A stretch of 14,030 nt of DNA from an uncultured Rhodovulum sp. GTDB taxonomy: Bacteria; Pseudomonadota; Alphaproteobacteria; Rhodobacterales; Rhodobacteraceae. Below, piece by piece: positions 1-6,194 of this stretch. The number at the start of each line of letters is the position of its first letter. Positions within the stretch are counted from its first letter, which is position 1. Both the position numbers and the translations under genes were made by a program. The DNA is taken from the NCBI GenBank assembly GCA_946221765.1, contig CAMIMK010000048.1, positions 1 through 14,030 on the forward strand. Direction: 5' to 3'. Below the pieces are notes generated by a model. That model saw only the letters and a list, made by a program, of their open reading frames with translations, was not told the origin of the DNA and made no database searches.

Positions 1-38
1 AGTGAGGCCATGATCGGGCGTATCGTGCAGCCACTCAT
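1..38 (-). CDS. Possible 5' end of a further phage-type gene, cut by the window edge
   Basis: An ATG at 36-38 (minus strand) overlaps the TGA at 35-37 that ends the preceding degenerate gene. This ATGA coupling is common in phage lysis operons. Only about 12 residues (MSGCTIRPIMAS) are visible before the window ends, so neither family nor integrity can be judged. It may be nothing more than a chance ATG. Confidence 0.2.
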   Translation of the reverse strand, partial: MSGCTIRPIMAS

Positions 39-266
39 CTGCTGCAACTGCGTGTTTGGTCACGCAGTGCGCCGTAGTCGCTCAGCATCTCGGCAATGGC
101 CGAACCGACCGGCAATGAGTTCAGTTCCTCTGCGGCTCGCGCCTGGACCTCCCTGCTATGCAACGACGAAGGGACACGTGCCGGGAACACCTTCTTTAAA
201 ACCGACCGTCACGCAGCCGTTCAGCATGCTCGTCGCGATCGCGAGGACGGCGCGCGGCGGCTTCCA
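35..266 (-). pseudogene. Degenerate o-spanin (Rz1-like) lipoprotein
   Basis: On the minus strand one frame (156-266) reads a hydrophobic stretch, AVLAIATSMLNGC, ending in a lipobox-like LNGC and followed by VTVGFKEGVPGTC, then stops at a TAG (156-158). A second frame picks up straight afterwards and runs to the TGA at 35-37 with a helical, charged tail (residues such as REVQARAAEELN and LSDYGALRDQTRSC). The two halves together look like one small outer-membrane lipoprotein split by a one- or two-base indel near 157. The N-terminal half is nested in a different frame inside the i-spanin-like gene, the classic Rz/Rz1 layout. No start codon is intact in the signal-peptide frame. The spanin call is inferred from lipobox, nesting and position after an endolysin. 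Confidence 0.45.
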
Positions 267-448
267 GCATTTGGCATTGGACGTTCATTGGCCTTCTCTG
301 TGGTCTCAAAGCGTTCTGCCAGCCACACCCGCGCACTCGCCGGAGCGGCGCAGGGCCGGCAGGAGCACGGCGAGTATGAGGCGCCGTAGCGGAGCGCCGC
401 GCGCGCCCATGCTGACCCGGCGAGCGTCGTGAAGAGCCCGCCACTCAC
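196..448 (-). pseudogene. Degenerate i-spanin (Rz-like) lysis protein
   Basis: A GTG at 446-448 overlaps the ancestral TGA of the endolysin pseudogene (445-447) as GTGA, so the genes were translationally coupled. The first frame reads SGGLFTTLAGSAWARAALRYGA. A neighbouring frame then supplies a hydrophobic segment (LILAVLL-like) and LRRSGE. The first frame returns with LAERFETTEKAN, and a third switch near 280 gives MLEAAARRPRDRDEHAERLRDGRF, ending in TAA at 196-198. At least three indels are needed to join these, so no full product is made. The reconstructed protein is about 83 residues: short N-terminus, one membrane segment, charged helical C-terminus. That matches inner-membrane spanins in architecture; the family name is inferred. 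Confidence 0.5.
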
Positions 449-1118
449 CGCCGCCCTCGCTTCCAATCGTCGTGCCGCGCATAGATCGTGACCGCGATCC
501 CGCCGAGCGCCACGGCGATGAACACTCAGCGCAACGTGTCGAGGTACGGGACTAGCGGCAGGATTGCTGACTGGGTTTCAGCCAGGACGCTCTTTGCCAC
601 CTCGACACCCGCGGCACCCAGCGTCGCCACGCCAGCCGCGCCACCGCCCTTCATGGTGCGGCTGTCGGCCAAAACCTCCGCACGGGCGCCGTTTCCGCGG
701 CGAACGCCGTCGCCCGCACCGGGAAACGCTCGCCCCATTGCCGAGCCGGGCCGAGATCGATGTGCATGAAACCCGAGCGCGGATAGTAGCCGAAGCCGAG
801 GAAGCCGACGGCTCGGGCGGCGGCCTCGAACGCCACCGGGTCGTGGTTCGTCATGGCGATGTCGAAGGCGGCGCCGTCGAGGTGCTTCGACCGGGTCGCG
901 CCACCGACCGCACGGTTGTGCTCTGTGCTGCGGTAGGCCGAGCGGACAATCAGTGGCTTGCCCAGCCGGTCTCGGAGCGCCTGCAGCTTGTCGAGCGCGG
1001 GTTCATTGACCAGCAGCTTGCCGGTACCTCGGCAGGCGATTTCCGCAGGCGAGAAGTTTGGCCAGCGCCAGGTGCCCTCAGGCACGTCGCGCCAGTGGTC
1101 GTAGAACGTCGTGGTCAT
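445..1118 (-). pseudogene. Broken phage endolysin: M15 peptidase with C-terminal membrane segment
   Basis: The ATG at 1116-1118 has a GGAGG Shine-Dalgarno. The first 155 codons give a Peptidase_M15_3-type domain: RSAYRSTEHNRAVGGATRSKHLDGAAFDI-like zinc region (residues about 60-90, written here in shortened form) and the HID motif near residue 119. This class cleaves peptidoglycan peptide bonds and serves as phage endolysin. Near 680 the frame shifts (one base apparently missing). The adjacent frame continues with EVLADSRTMKGGGAAGVATLG, then LAETQSAILPLVPYLDTLR, and meets TGA at 526-528. Reading past it gives VFIAVALGGIAVTIYAR and a basic tail to TGA at 445-447, so the internal TGA is probably a mutated TGG (Trp). 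Two independent lesions mark it as a pseudogene; the catalytic domain alone could still be made. Confidence 0.8.
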
Positions 1119-1128
1119 GGGGTCCTCC

Positions 1129-1158
1129 GAAAACGAAAAACCCGCCTCGTGGGCGGGT
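1129..1158 (-). terminator. Intrinsic terminator before the endolysin gene
   Basis: A 7-bp perfect stem (ACCCGCC / GGCGGGT at 1140-1146 and 1152-1158) with a 5-base loop is followed on the minus strand by TTTTTCGTTTT. It lies just downstream of the capsid::DUF6127 chimera and runs almost into the Shine-Dalgarno of the endolysin gene. It would end transcription from the former and limit entry into the latter. Confidence 0.7.
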
Positions 1159-1187
1159 GCTGGTGGGCTGATGGTTGTGTTGAGCGC

Positions 1188-1754
1188 CTACGGGCTGCCG
1201 CCGAAGATCTTGAGCTTGATGGCGATGCCGGCGAGCAGCGCCAGCATGACGCCGGTGGTGATCATGCGGACGGCGGTCTGCATGGCGGTGCGGCGCACCA
1301 GCCGGATGCAATCCACCAGGGATCGCAGGTCGCGGATGTCGAGCGCGGCCTCGTCGCCGTCGAGCCCGACATCAGCCAGCGCGCGCTTCGCGCCTTCCTC
1401 GGCCGCCCGGGTCAGGATCAGTTCCAGCGCGGCGGGCACGATCAGAAAGGCGGGGCGGATGTTCAGCACCGTCTTCTTGTCGAGGCCGGTCTGCAGCGCC
1501 ATCGCCGCACGGGCCGCCCCCACTGCATCGACGGCCAGCGCCGCGCCGGTGCCCGCGAGGTTCTTGTGGTTGGCATGGAACAGCGCCGTGCCGTCGGCCA
1601 TGGCCGGGTTGGCGGTGATGATGCCCCAGACGACATCGCTTTCCAGCTGGGCGATGGAATTGCCGTACATCGCCGGGATCCGGGCGGCTTCGGCCGCTGG
1701 GCATGAGATGTCGCGTTCAAGCCCGCAGAAATTCAGTACATTGTCACGAAGCAC
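1188..1754 (-). pseudogene. In-frame chimera: Mu-type major capsid fragment fused to a DUF6127-like membrane protein
   Basis: This open frame of 188 codons joins two unrelated parts. Residues about 28-112 match the inner part of Mu-type (gpT-like) major head proteins: LESDVVWGIITANPAM, ALFHANHKNLAG, GLDKKTVLNIRPAFLIVPAALE. In the family the chain continues well beyond that point and starts well before it. From residue about 113 the chain becomes LTRAAEEGAKRALADVGLDG, a charged helix, then RRTAMQT and one membrane helix (MITTGVMLALLAGIAIKL), which resembles DUF6127 proteins of alphaproteobacterial phages. The first 27 residues are unlike either. The only start (GTG at 1752-1754) lacks a ribosome-binding site. 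I read it as a deletion scar that happens to stay open, so expression is doubtful. Family names come from recognition, not a search. Confidence 0.6.
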
Positions 1755-1827
1755 TCAGCCGTTGCGGAACCCGTTGCATAATGGGATCCGGCGACCATCC
1801 GTCGAAGCCTGACCTGACCGCGAATGG
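1755..1827. other. Short junction between accessory genes and the capsid remnant
   Basis: These 73 bases hold no gene. They contain a 7-bp direct repeat GCAACGG (minus strand) separated by five bases. The chimera on one side begins abruptly inside a capsid gene, so one breakpoint of the rearrangement should lie here or just inside the chimera's first 27 codons. I see no clear insertion-sequence end. Confidence 0.3.
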
Positions 1828-2214
1828 CTATCTCGGCAGTTTGGCTTCCCCGCCGGTGATGGTCGCAAGGAAGGCCTCATCCAGCTTCGGTTCGTCCCAT
1901 CGTTCGGCGACGGCAAGCCAGCGGTCGAGGTGGTCGCGGAACCCCGGATCGTCAGCCTTGAGATGAAAGGTGTAGAGCCGGTCGACGATCTGCCGCATAA
2001 GGTCTCGCATCTGGTCATCGTCGAGATGGGACGCATCAGACCATCGAATCTGGTGGCCGTCGGCATCGGTGATGAACACGTCCGAATAGTCGCCGGTGTG
2101 GGTGACCGGAACGGTCCCCGCGCGCAATTCCTCGATCCCCGTGTTGCGCACACAGATCATCGCCATCAGTTTCGCCAGTCGGGCGGCGATCCGCTCCTCG
2201 TCGGCCGGTTTCAT
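1828..2214 (-). CDS. Conserved-looking hypothetical protein paired with the DUF6429-like gene
   Basis: This is a 128-residue soluble, acidic protein with no signal peptide or membrane segment. It starts MKPADEERIAARLAKLMAMIC, has a central strand-rich part with TGDYSDVFITDADG, and a helical C-terminal half (DQMRDLMRQIVDRLYTFHL, RDHLDRWLAVAERW). I do not recognise a domain with certainty. Its ATG overlaps the TGA of the upstream DUF6429-like gene (ATGA at 2211-2214), so the two are translationally coupled. Both frames are intact, unlike the phage genes downstream, which suggests they arrived later or are still selected. The pair looks like accessory genes carried on mobile DNA; function unknown. 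Confidence 0.7.
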   Translation of the reverse strand: MKPADEERIAARLAKLMAMICVRNTGIEELRAGTVPVTHTGDYSDVFITDADGHQIRWSDASHLDDDQMRDLMRQIVDRLYTFHLKADDPGFRDHLDRWLAVAERWDEPKLDEAFLATITGGEAKLPR

Positions 2215-2474
2215 GGATCGGACCTCTTTGGATCGTCCGACAGCTTCACGAACAACTCGACGAGAGCCGCTTCGGCTCGGGCCAGTCCATCTTCTGTCAG
2301 GGCGAGCGATTTCGCCTTGCCGATGGGATCGTGGATCAGCCCTTTGGCGTGCAGCCGGTCGGTGATCGACCAGTCGATCCCTTTCCAGACGCGATTGCCT
2401 TCATGCAGCGTCAGGCTGAGGATCGCCAGCGCCGCGTCGTCGAGCTTGTCGGTGTCGAGGTCAGGTTCCGCCAT
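2211..2474 (-). CDS. DUF6429-like small protein
   Basis: This is an 87-residue protein with the pattern DDAALAILSLTLHE, RVWKGIDWSITDRLHAKGLI and DPIGKAKSLALTEDGLARAEA, followed by a leucine- and valine-rich helix. This is the layout of DUF6429 proteins, a compact winged-helix-like fold of unknown role often seen near transposons and integrative elements (from memory). The start is set by GGGAGG six bases upstream of the ATG at 2472-2474. It is the first gene of a two-gene unit with the coupled hypothetical gene. Its small size and helix-turn-helix-like sequence would fit a DNA-binding or partner protein, but nothing visible proves this. Confidence 0.65.
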   Translation of the reverse strand: MAEPDLDTDKLDDAALAILSLTLHEGNRVWKGIDWSITDRLHAKGLIHDPIGKAKSLALTEDGLARAEAALVELFVKLSDDPKRSDP

Positions 2475-2776
2475 TCATAGCCTCCCTCACCGACAGGATG
2501 CCTTCGTCGCCAGAAATTCTCAATGGTGGAAGGGATTTGCGAGGATGCATGGGAAAAGAACGGGTTGGACTTGTGTTCCTTTCCACAAACGCCACTGGCA
2601 TCGAAGTGTTTAGGTGGCGCGAGGAAATTCCACTACATTTTCCAATGGTTACGGGCTCTACACCGAATACGCGCAGTCGAGAGGTCCGGAGAATATCTCG
2701 CTGCAGAGAACGTGTCTGGCCGCTTTGGAGAGTACGCCGGTGCAAAGCCAACTGCGCATAACCCTCGAAAACAACG

Positions 2777-2799
2777 GAAAAATCCGGCCGCAGCCGGAT
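2777..2799 (-). terminator. Terminator-like hairpin downstream of the merR-ynfA unit
   Basis: ATCCGGC (2782-2788) and GCCGGAT (2793-2799) form a perfect 7-bp stem with a four-base loop. On the minus strand it is followed by TTTTCC, so it would stop minus-strand transcription. The nearest upstream minus gene is ynfA, whose stop codon is about 230 bases away, so this could end the merR-ynfA transcript. It may instead belong to a lost gene. Confidence 0.5.
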
Positions 2800-2825
2800 G
2801 GGGAGAACGCTTTCGCGGGGTCAAG

Positions 2826-2885
2826 TGGCGGAGGGGACGGGCCTGGAATCCAACCTTCTCCAGTCTAACCTATTGATTTTAATAT
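2826..2885. other. Possible attachment-site remnant (tRNA-3'-end-like sequence)
   Basis: Read on the minus strand, this stretch ends in CCCGTCCCCTCCGCCA, preceded by GGTTGGATTCC, which resembles a T-loop (GGTTCGAATCC) plus acceptor end with CCA. Immediately beyond lies AT-rich DNA (CTATTGATTTTAATATACTT). A tRNA 3' end beside AT-rich DNA is typical of integrase attachment sites. The T-stem does not pair properly and no whole tRNA can be folded, so this is at most a degraded or partial copy. Confidence 0.3.
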
Positions 2886-3026
2886 ACTTATGCATCGCTT
2901 CCCCGGCTGCACTTCTGGCGCATCCGCGACCGACCTACGTCGCGAAGACGACAATCATCTAGTGGCACTATCTTCGGCTGTTCCAGCGTGACACACCGCC
3001 TTGACGATCTTCGGTCGAGCGCCTGA

Positions 3027-3368
3027 CTAGCTCCCCATCGCCCTTGGACCGAACAGGATGACCGCCGCGCCGAAGAGGCAGATCGCCCCGCCTGTCAGGT
3101 CCCAGGCGTCCGGCCGCTGCTTTTCGACCATCCAGAGCCAGAGGAGCGATGCGGCGATGTAGACCCCGCCGTAGGCCGCATAGGCGCGCCCGGCGAAGTC
3201 GGATGGGGCAAGCGCGAGCAGCCATGCGAAGGCGGCGAGGCTCGCCACTCCGGGGACAAGCCAGATGGCGCTCGCCCCCTGCCGCATCCAGGCCCAGACC
3301 GCGAAGCAGCCCGCGATCTCGGCCAAGGCGGCACCGGCATAGATGGCGAGTGTGCCGGGTGCGGTCAC
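3027..3368 (-). CDS. ynfA: YnfA/UPF0060-family small membrane protein
   Basis: Starting at GTG (3366-3368) the product has 113 residues, close to the usual 105-110. It has four hydrophobic segments: about 5-24, 30-50 (GASAIWLVPGVASLAAFAWLL), 60-80 and 90-108. The family pattern AEIAGCFAVWAW, GRAYAAYGGVYI and DLTGGAICLFGAAVI is clear. YnfA proteins resemble the four-helix SMR transporters and have been linked to efflux of cationic compounds. The GTG overlaps the TGA of the merR gene (GTGA), so it is co-translated with the metal sensor. A longer open frame upstream is only antisense extension inside merR. Its role here is inferred to be accessory efflux; substrate unknown. Confidence 0.85.
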   Translation of the reverse strand: MTAPGTLAIYAGAALAEIAGCFAVWAWMRQGASAIWLVPGVASLAAFAWLLALAPSDFAGRAYAAYGGVYIAASLLWLWMVEKQRPDAWDLTGGAICLFGAAVILFGPRAMGS

Positions 3369-3805
3369 GGACTGGCCTCGCTCTCCGGATGGCGGTGGTC
3401 GGTGGAGCAGAGGGAATGGTCGCCCAGCACCTCGATCACCCGGCAATCGGCAATCTTGCCGCCCGCGCATTGCACGACCATCCGCTCCAGTTCGGCCTTC
3501 AGCGCCGTCAGCCGCGCGAGGCGGCGCTCCACCTCCGCAAGCTGCGCGCGCGCGATAGCGTCGGCTGCGACGCAAGGCTGTTCGGGATTGTCCGAGAGGC
3601 TGAGAAGGTCACGGATCGCCTCGAGCGTGAAGCCGAGGTCCCGTGCGTGGCGGATGAACGCAAGCCGTTCCAACGCCTTGCGTCCGTAGAGCCGCTGGTT
3701 GCCGGCGCTGCGCCCGGCCTCGGGCAGAAGCCCGATCTGTTCGTAGTAGCGGATGGTCGGAACCTTCACTCCGGCCTGCGCCCCGAGTTTTCCGATGGTC
3801 AGCAT
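3365..3805 (-). CDS. MerR-family heavy-metal sensor (CadR/PbrR/ZntR type)
   Basis: This 146-residue cytoplasmic regulator starts MLTIGKLGAQAGVKVPTIRYY, the classic MerR winged helix-turn-helix, with RSAGNQRLY and RLAFIRHARDLGFTLEAI following. The dimerisation helix spans about 80-112. Metal-ligand cysteines stand at 78, 113 and 121, the three-cysteine set of Zn/Cd/Pb sensors, plus Cys133 and a short His-containing tail (DHRHP). The ATG at 3803-3805 follows AAGGGG. The gene is divergent from the P1B-2 ATPase with an 87-base shared promoter region, so it most likely activates that operon when Zn, Cd or Pb binds and controls its own synthesis. CadR, PbrR and ZntR cannot be told apart here. The long open frame upstream of this start is antisense to the ATPase gene. 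Confidence 0.92.
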   Translation of the reverse strand: MLTIGKLGAQAGVKVPTIRYYEQIGLLPEAGRSAGNQRLYGRKALERLAFIRHARDLGFTLEAIRDLLSLSDNPEQPCVAADAIARAQLAEVERRLARLTALKAELERMVVQCAGGKIADCRVIEVLGDHSLCSTDHRHPESEASP

Positions 3806-3815
3806 CAGATTCCCC

Positions 3816-3847
3816 TTGAAGCTATAGTTGCTAGAGACATTAGCTTC
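3816..3847 (+). promoter_or_regulatory. MerR-type promoter/operator for the cation-ATPase operon
   Basis: TTGAAG (3816-3821) and TAGCTT (3841-3846) are separated by 19 bp, the over-long spacer that MerR activators compensate for. A perfect inverted repeat GAAGCTA (3818-3824) / TAGCTTC (3841-3847) brackets the spacer. Within it CTATAG-TTG-CTAGAG (3822-3836) is a near-perfect dyad at the expected operator position. It lies between the divergent sensor and ATPase genes. Confidence 0.8.
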
Positions 3848-3892
3848 CCGACTCGATGAAGACAATCGCCCCGCTGGGGCCGAGGATTGACG

Positions 3893-6190
3893 ATGGCCGA
3901 AGCACGAAACGAAACCGCCTGCGACTGGACCGTGAGGGGCATGGATTGCGGATCCTGCGCCACCAAGATCAAGGATGCGGTGTCGCGCCTGCCGGGAGTG
4001 AGCGGTGTCGAGGTCGCCATCATGTCGGAACGTCTCCGTCTGACCCTCGACGAGGCGCAAACCGGGCGGGACAGGATCGAGAGCGCCGTTCGTGCGCTCG
4101 GCTATGAGATCGCGCCACGGGCAGCATCGGCGAGGAAGGACTTTGTGCTGCCCGCGACGCCGACGGCAGGGGCGCCTGGCGAGAGGGATGGCGGGGCAGA
4201 TCCATCGGGCCACGACCATGACGGTCATGACCATGCGACGCACGGGAAGGATTCGCCGCGTGACGACTCGGGCCATGGCAGCCCGGGCCATGTCCACGAC
4301 GACCCCGCCGACCGGGGCAAGCCCTGGTACCAGACCGGAAAGGGCAAGCTGGTCATCTTCACGGCAGTCCTGCTCGGCGCGGCCTGGATCGTCGAGTTGA
4401 TCGCGCCGGACATCGGCCGATGGGCTTTTGTCGCGGCCTGCCTCATCGGGGTTGCTCCGGTCGCGCGGCGCGCCTTCGCCGCGCTGCGGATGGGCCAACC
4501 CTTCACCATCGAGAGCCTGATGACGATCGCCGCCGTCGGCGCGCTGTTCATCGACGCGGCGGAAGAGGCAGCGCTGGTCGTGTTCCTCTTCGCGGTCGGC
4601 GAGGTGCTCGAAGGTGTGGCGGCGGGCAAGGCGCGCGACGGCATCCGGGCCCTGGCCAAACTGGTGCCCAAGACGGCGCTCCTCGAAGTGAACGGCACCA
4701 CGCGCGAGGTTCCTGCGGCGAGCCTGGCCATTGGCCAGACCGTCCTGGTACGCCCGGGCGACCGCATCCCGGCGGATGGCGAGATCGTCGAGGGCACCTC
4801 GGGCGTCGATGAAAGCCCGGTCACCGGCGAAAGCGTGCCAAGGACGCGCGGACCCGGGGATGCGGTGTTTGCCGGGGCAATCAATACCGAAGCGGCCATC
4901 CGCGTTGCGGTGACAAAAGGGGCCGAGGACAACACCATCGCGCGGATCATCCGGCTGGTCGAGGAAGCCGAGGAAGCGCGCGCGCCGACGGAACGCTTCA
5001 TCGACAGGTTCAGCCGCTGGTACATGCCCGCCATCGTTGGCGTCGCGGCGCTGGTCGTGCTGGTGCCGCCACTGGCCTTCGGCCAACCCTGGGATACCTG
5101 GGTCTATCGTGGCCTGGCGCTGCTTCTCATCGGCTGCCCCTGCGCGCTGGTGATCTCGGTTCCGGCCTCGATCGCCTCGGCGCTGTCCTCCGGCGCGCGG
5201 CGTGGGCTGCTGATGAAAGGCGGCGCGGTGATCGAGGCGGCGTCCAAGGTCGGCTGGGTCGCCTTCGACAAGACCGGCACCCTGACGCATGGCCGGCCGC
5301 AGGTGACCGATGTGGTGCCCTTCGGCAAGACGACCGAGGCCGAGCTTCTGGCTGTCGCCGCGGGCGTCGAGACGGGGTCGAGCCACCCGTTGGCGGTCGC
5401 CATCCTGAACCGGGCGAAGGACGCGGGCGTCGCGCCGCTCGCCGCCAGCGAAGCCAAGGCACTGATGGGCAAGGGCGTCGTGGCGACAGTCGACGGCGCC
5501 CCGGCCTGGGTCGCCTCGCCCCGCTACGCCATGGACAACGGCGGCCTTGACGGGCTTGGACTGCGCCAGGCGACGATCTTCGAAGAGGAGGGCAAGACCG
5601 CCGTCGCGGTGTTCCGCGCCAAGTCCCCGCTCGGCCTGATCGCGATGCGCGACGAGCCGCGGGCGGATGCGAAGGATGCCGTGCGCCAGCTGACCGCGAT
5701 GGGCCTGACCCCCGTCATCCTGACCGGCGACAACCCGCGGACGGCGGCGGCGATCGCGGGCGGCCTTGGCCTGAAGTTCGAGGCCGACATGCTTCCCGAG
5801 GACAAGCTCGCCTATATTCGCGAGATCGGGGCGAAGGACGGCGTCATGATGATCGGTGACGGCATCAACGATGCGCCCGCCCTGAAGCAGGCGTCGGTCG
5901 GCGTCGCCATGGGATCAGGCACCGATGTGGCGCTGGAAACCGCCGATGCGGCGATCCTGCGCGACCGCGTGACCGACATTCCCGCAACCATCCGCCTCTC
6001 GCGCGCGGCCATGGCCAACATCCGTCAGAACGTCACCATCGCCCTGGGGCTGAAGGCGGTGTTCCTCGTCACCTCGGTCCTCGGCCTGACGGGCCTCTGG
6101 ATCGCGATCCTGGCCGATACGGGTGCGACGGTGCTGGTGACGCTGAACGCGCTGCGTCTCTTGCGGTTCAACCCCGAGCGCGAGGCGTGA
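3893..6190 (+). CDS. zntA/cadA: P1B-2-type Zn2+/Cd2+/Pb2+-exporting ATPase
   Basis: This 765-residue membrane pump drives soft divalent cations out of the cytoplasm using ATP. It has an N-terminal HMA domain with GMDCGSC (Cys19, Cys22), then a His/Asp-rich linker (about 107-135, repeated HDH and GHGSPGH). The pump core contains DESPVTGES (actuator), CPC in a membrane helix (415-417), DKTGTLT with phosphorylated Asp459, a conserved His-Pro (498-499) and GDGIND (655-660). The last helices carry GLKAVFL and ILADTGATVLVTLNALRLL, whose Lys and Asp are the P1B-2 (ZntA-type) marks rather than copper type. The ATG at 3893 is preferred over a TTG at 3887 because GAGGA lies six bases upstream. It is the first gene of a five-gene operon driven by the MerR-type promoter. 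Confidence 0.95.
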   Translation: MAEARNETACDWTVRGMDCGSCATKIKDAVSRLPGVSGVEVAIMSERLRLTLDEAQTGRDRIESAVRALGYEIAPRAASARKDFVLPATPTAGAPGERDGGADPSGHDHDGHDHATHGKDSPRDDSGHGSPGHVHDDPADRGKPWYQTGKGKLVIFTAVLLGAAWIVELIAPDIGRWAFVAACLIGVAPVARRAFAALRMGQPFTIESLMTIAAVGALFIDAAEEAALVVFLFAVGEVLEGVAAGKARDGIRALAKLVPKTALLEVNGTTREVPAASLAIGQTVLVRPGDRIPADGEIVEGTSGVDESPVTGESVPRTRGPGDAVFAGAINTEAAIRVAVTKGAEDNTIARIIRLVEEAEEARAPTERFIDRFSRWYMPAIVGVAALVVLVPPLAFGQPWDTWVYRGLALLLIGCPCALVISVPASIASALSSGARRGLLMKGGAVIEAASKVGWVAFDKTGTLTHGRPQVTDVVPFGKTTEAELLAVAAGVETGSSHPLAVAILNRAKDAGVAPLAASEAKALMGKGVVATVDGAPAWVASPRYAMDNGGLDGLGLRQATIFEEEGKTAVAVFRAKSPLGLIAMRDEPRADAKDAVRQLTAMGLTPVILTGDNPRTAAAIAGGLGLKFEADMLPEDKLAYIREIGAKDGVMMIGDGINDAPALKQASVGVAMGSGTDVALETADAAILRDRVTDIPATIRLSRAAMANIRQNVTIALGLKAVFLVTSVLGLTGLWIAILADTGATVLVTLNALRLLRFNPEREA

Positions 6191-6194
6191 GGCG

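Larger units (their letters stand above)
2475..3026. other. Gene-poor stretch at the left edge of the metal island
   Basis: Several short open frames overlap here on both strands, but none has a good ribosome-binding site, recognisable motif or codon pattern like the neighbours. Base composition is visibly less GC-rich than on either side, especially 2500-2700 and 2865-2895. The stretch contains the upstream region of the DUF6429-like gene, a terminator-like hairpin (2779-2799) and a tRNA-end-like sequence (2826-2880). A degraded integrase 3' end is possible but I cannot demonstrate it. Confidence 0.5.

Noticed and set aside
564..1812. Plus-strand open frames over the left flank
   Set aside because: They are antisense to the recognisable M15, capsid and DUF6127-like sequences and have compositionally biased, motif-free products.
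2523..2876. Plus-strand open frames in the gene-poor stretch as real genes or an integrase end
   Set aside because: One ends in a WRRGR-like sequence of the kind produced when tRNA ends or att sites are translated, but there is no integrase motif (no R-H-R-Y residues), no ribosome-binding site and competing frames of equal length.
2826..2900. A complete tRNA gene on the minus strand
   Set aside because: Only the acceptor end and a T-loop-like stretch are visible. The T-stem does not pair and no anticodon or D arm can be folded.
3027..3575. A 182-residue version of the YnfA-like protein
   Set aside because: The first 69 codons are antisense or out-of-frame within merR and have no hydrophobic pattern. 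The GTG at 3366-3368 gives the standard family length and couples with the merR stop.
3806..5386. A very long minus-strand open frame extending upstream of the MerR gene
   Set aside because: It is antisense to the ATPase, whose motifs are unambiguous. GC-rich codon bias on the plus strand keeps the antisense frame open. The real MerR start is fixed by its N-terminal motif and Shine-Dalgarno.
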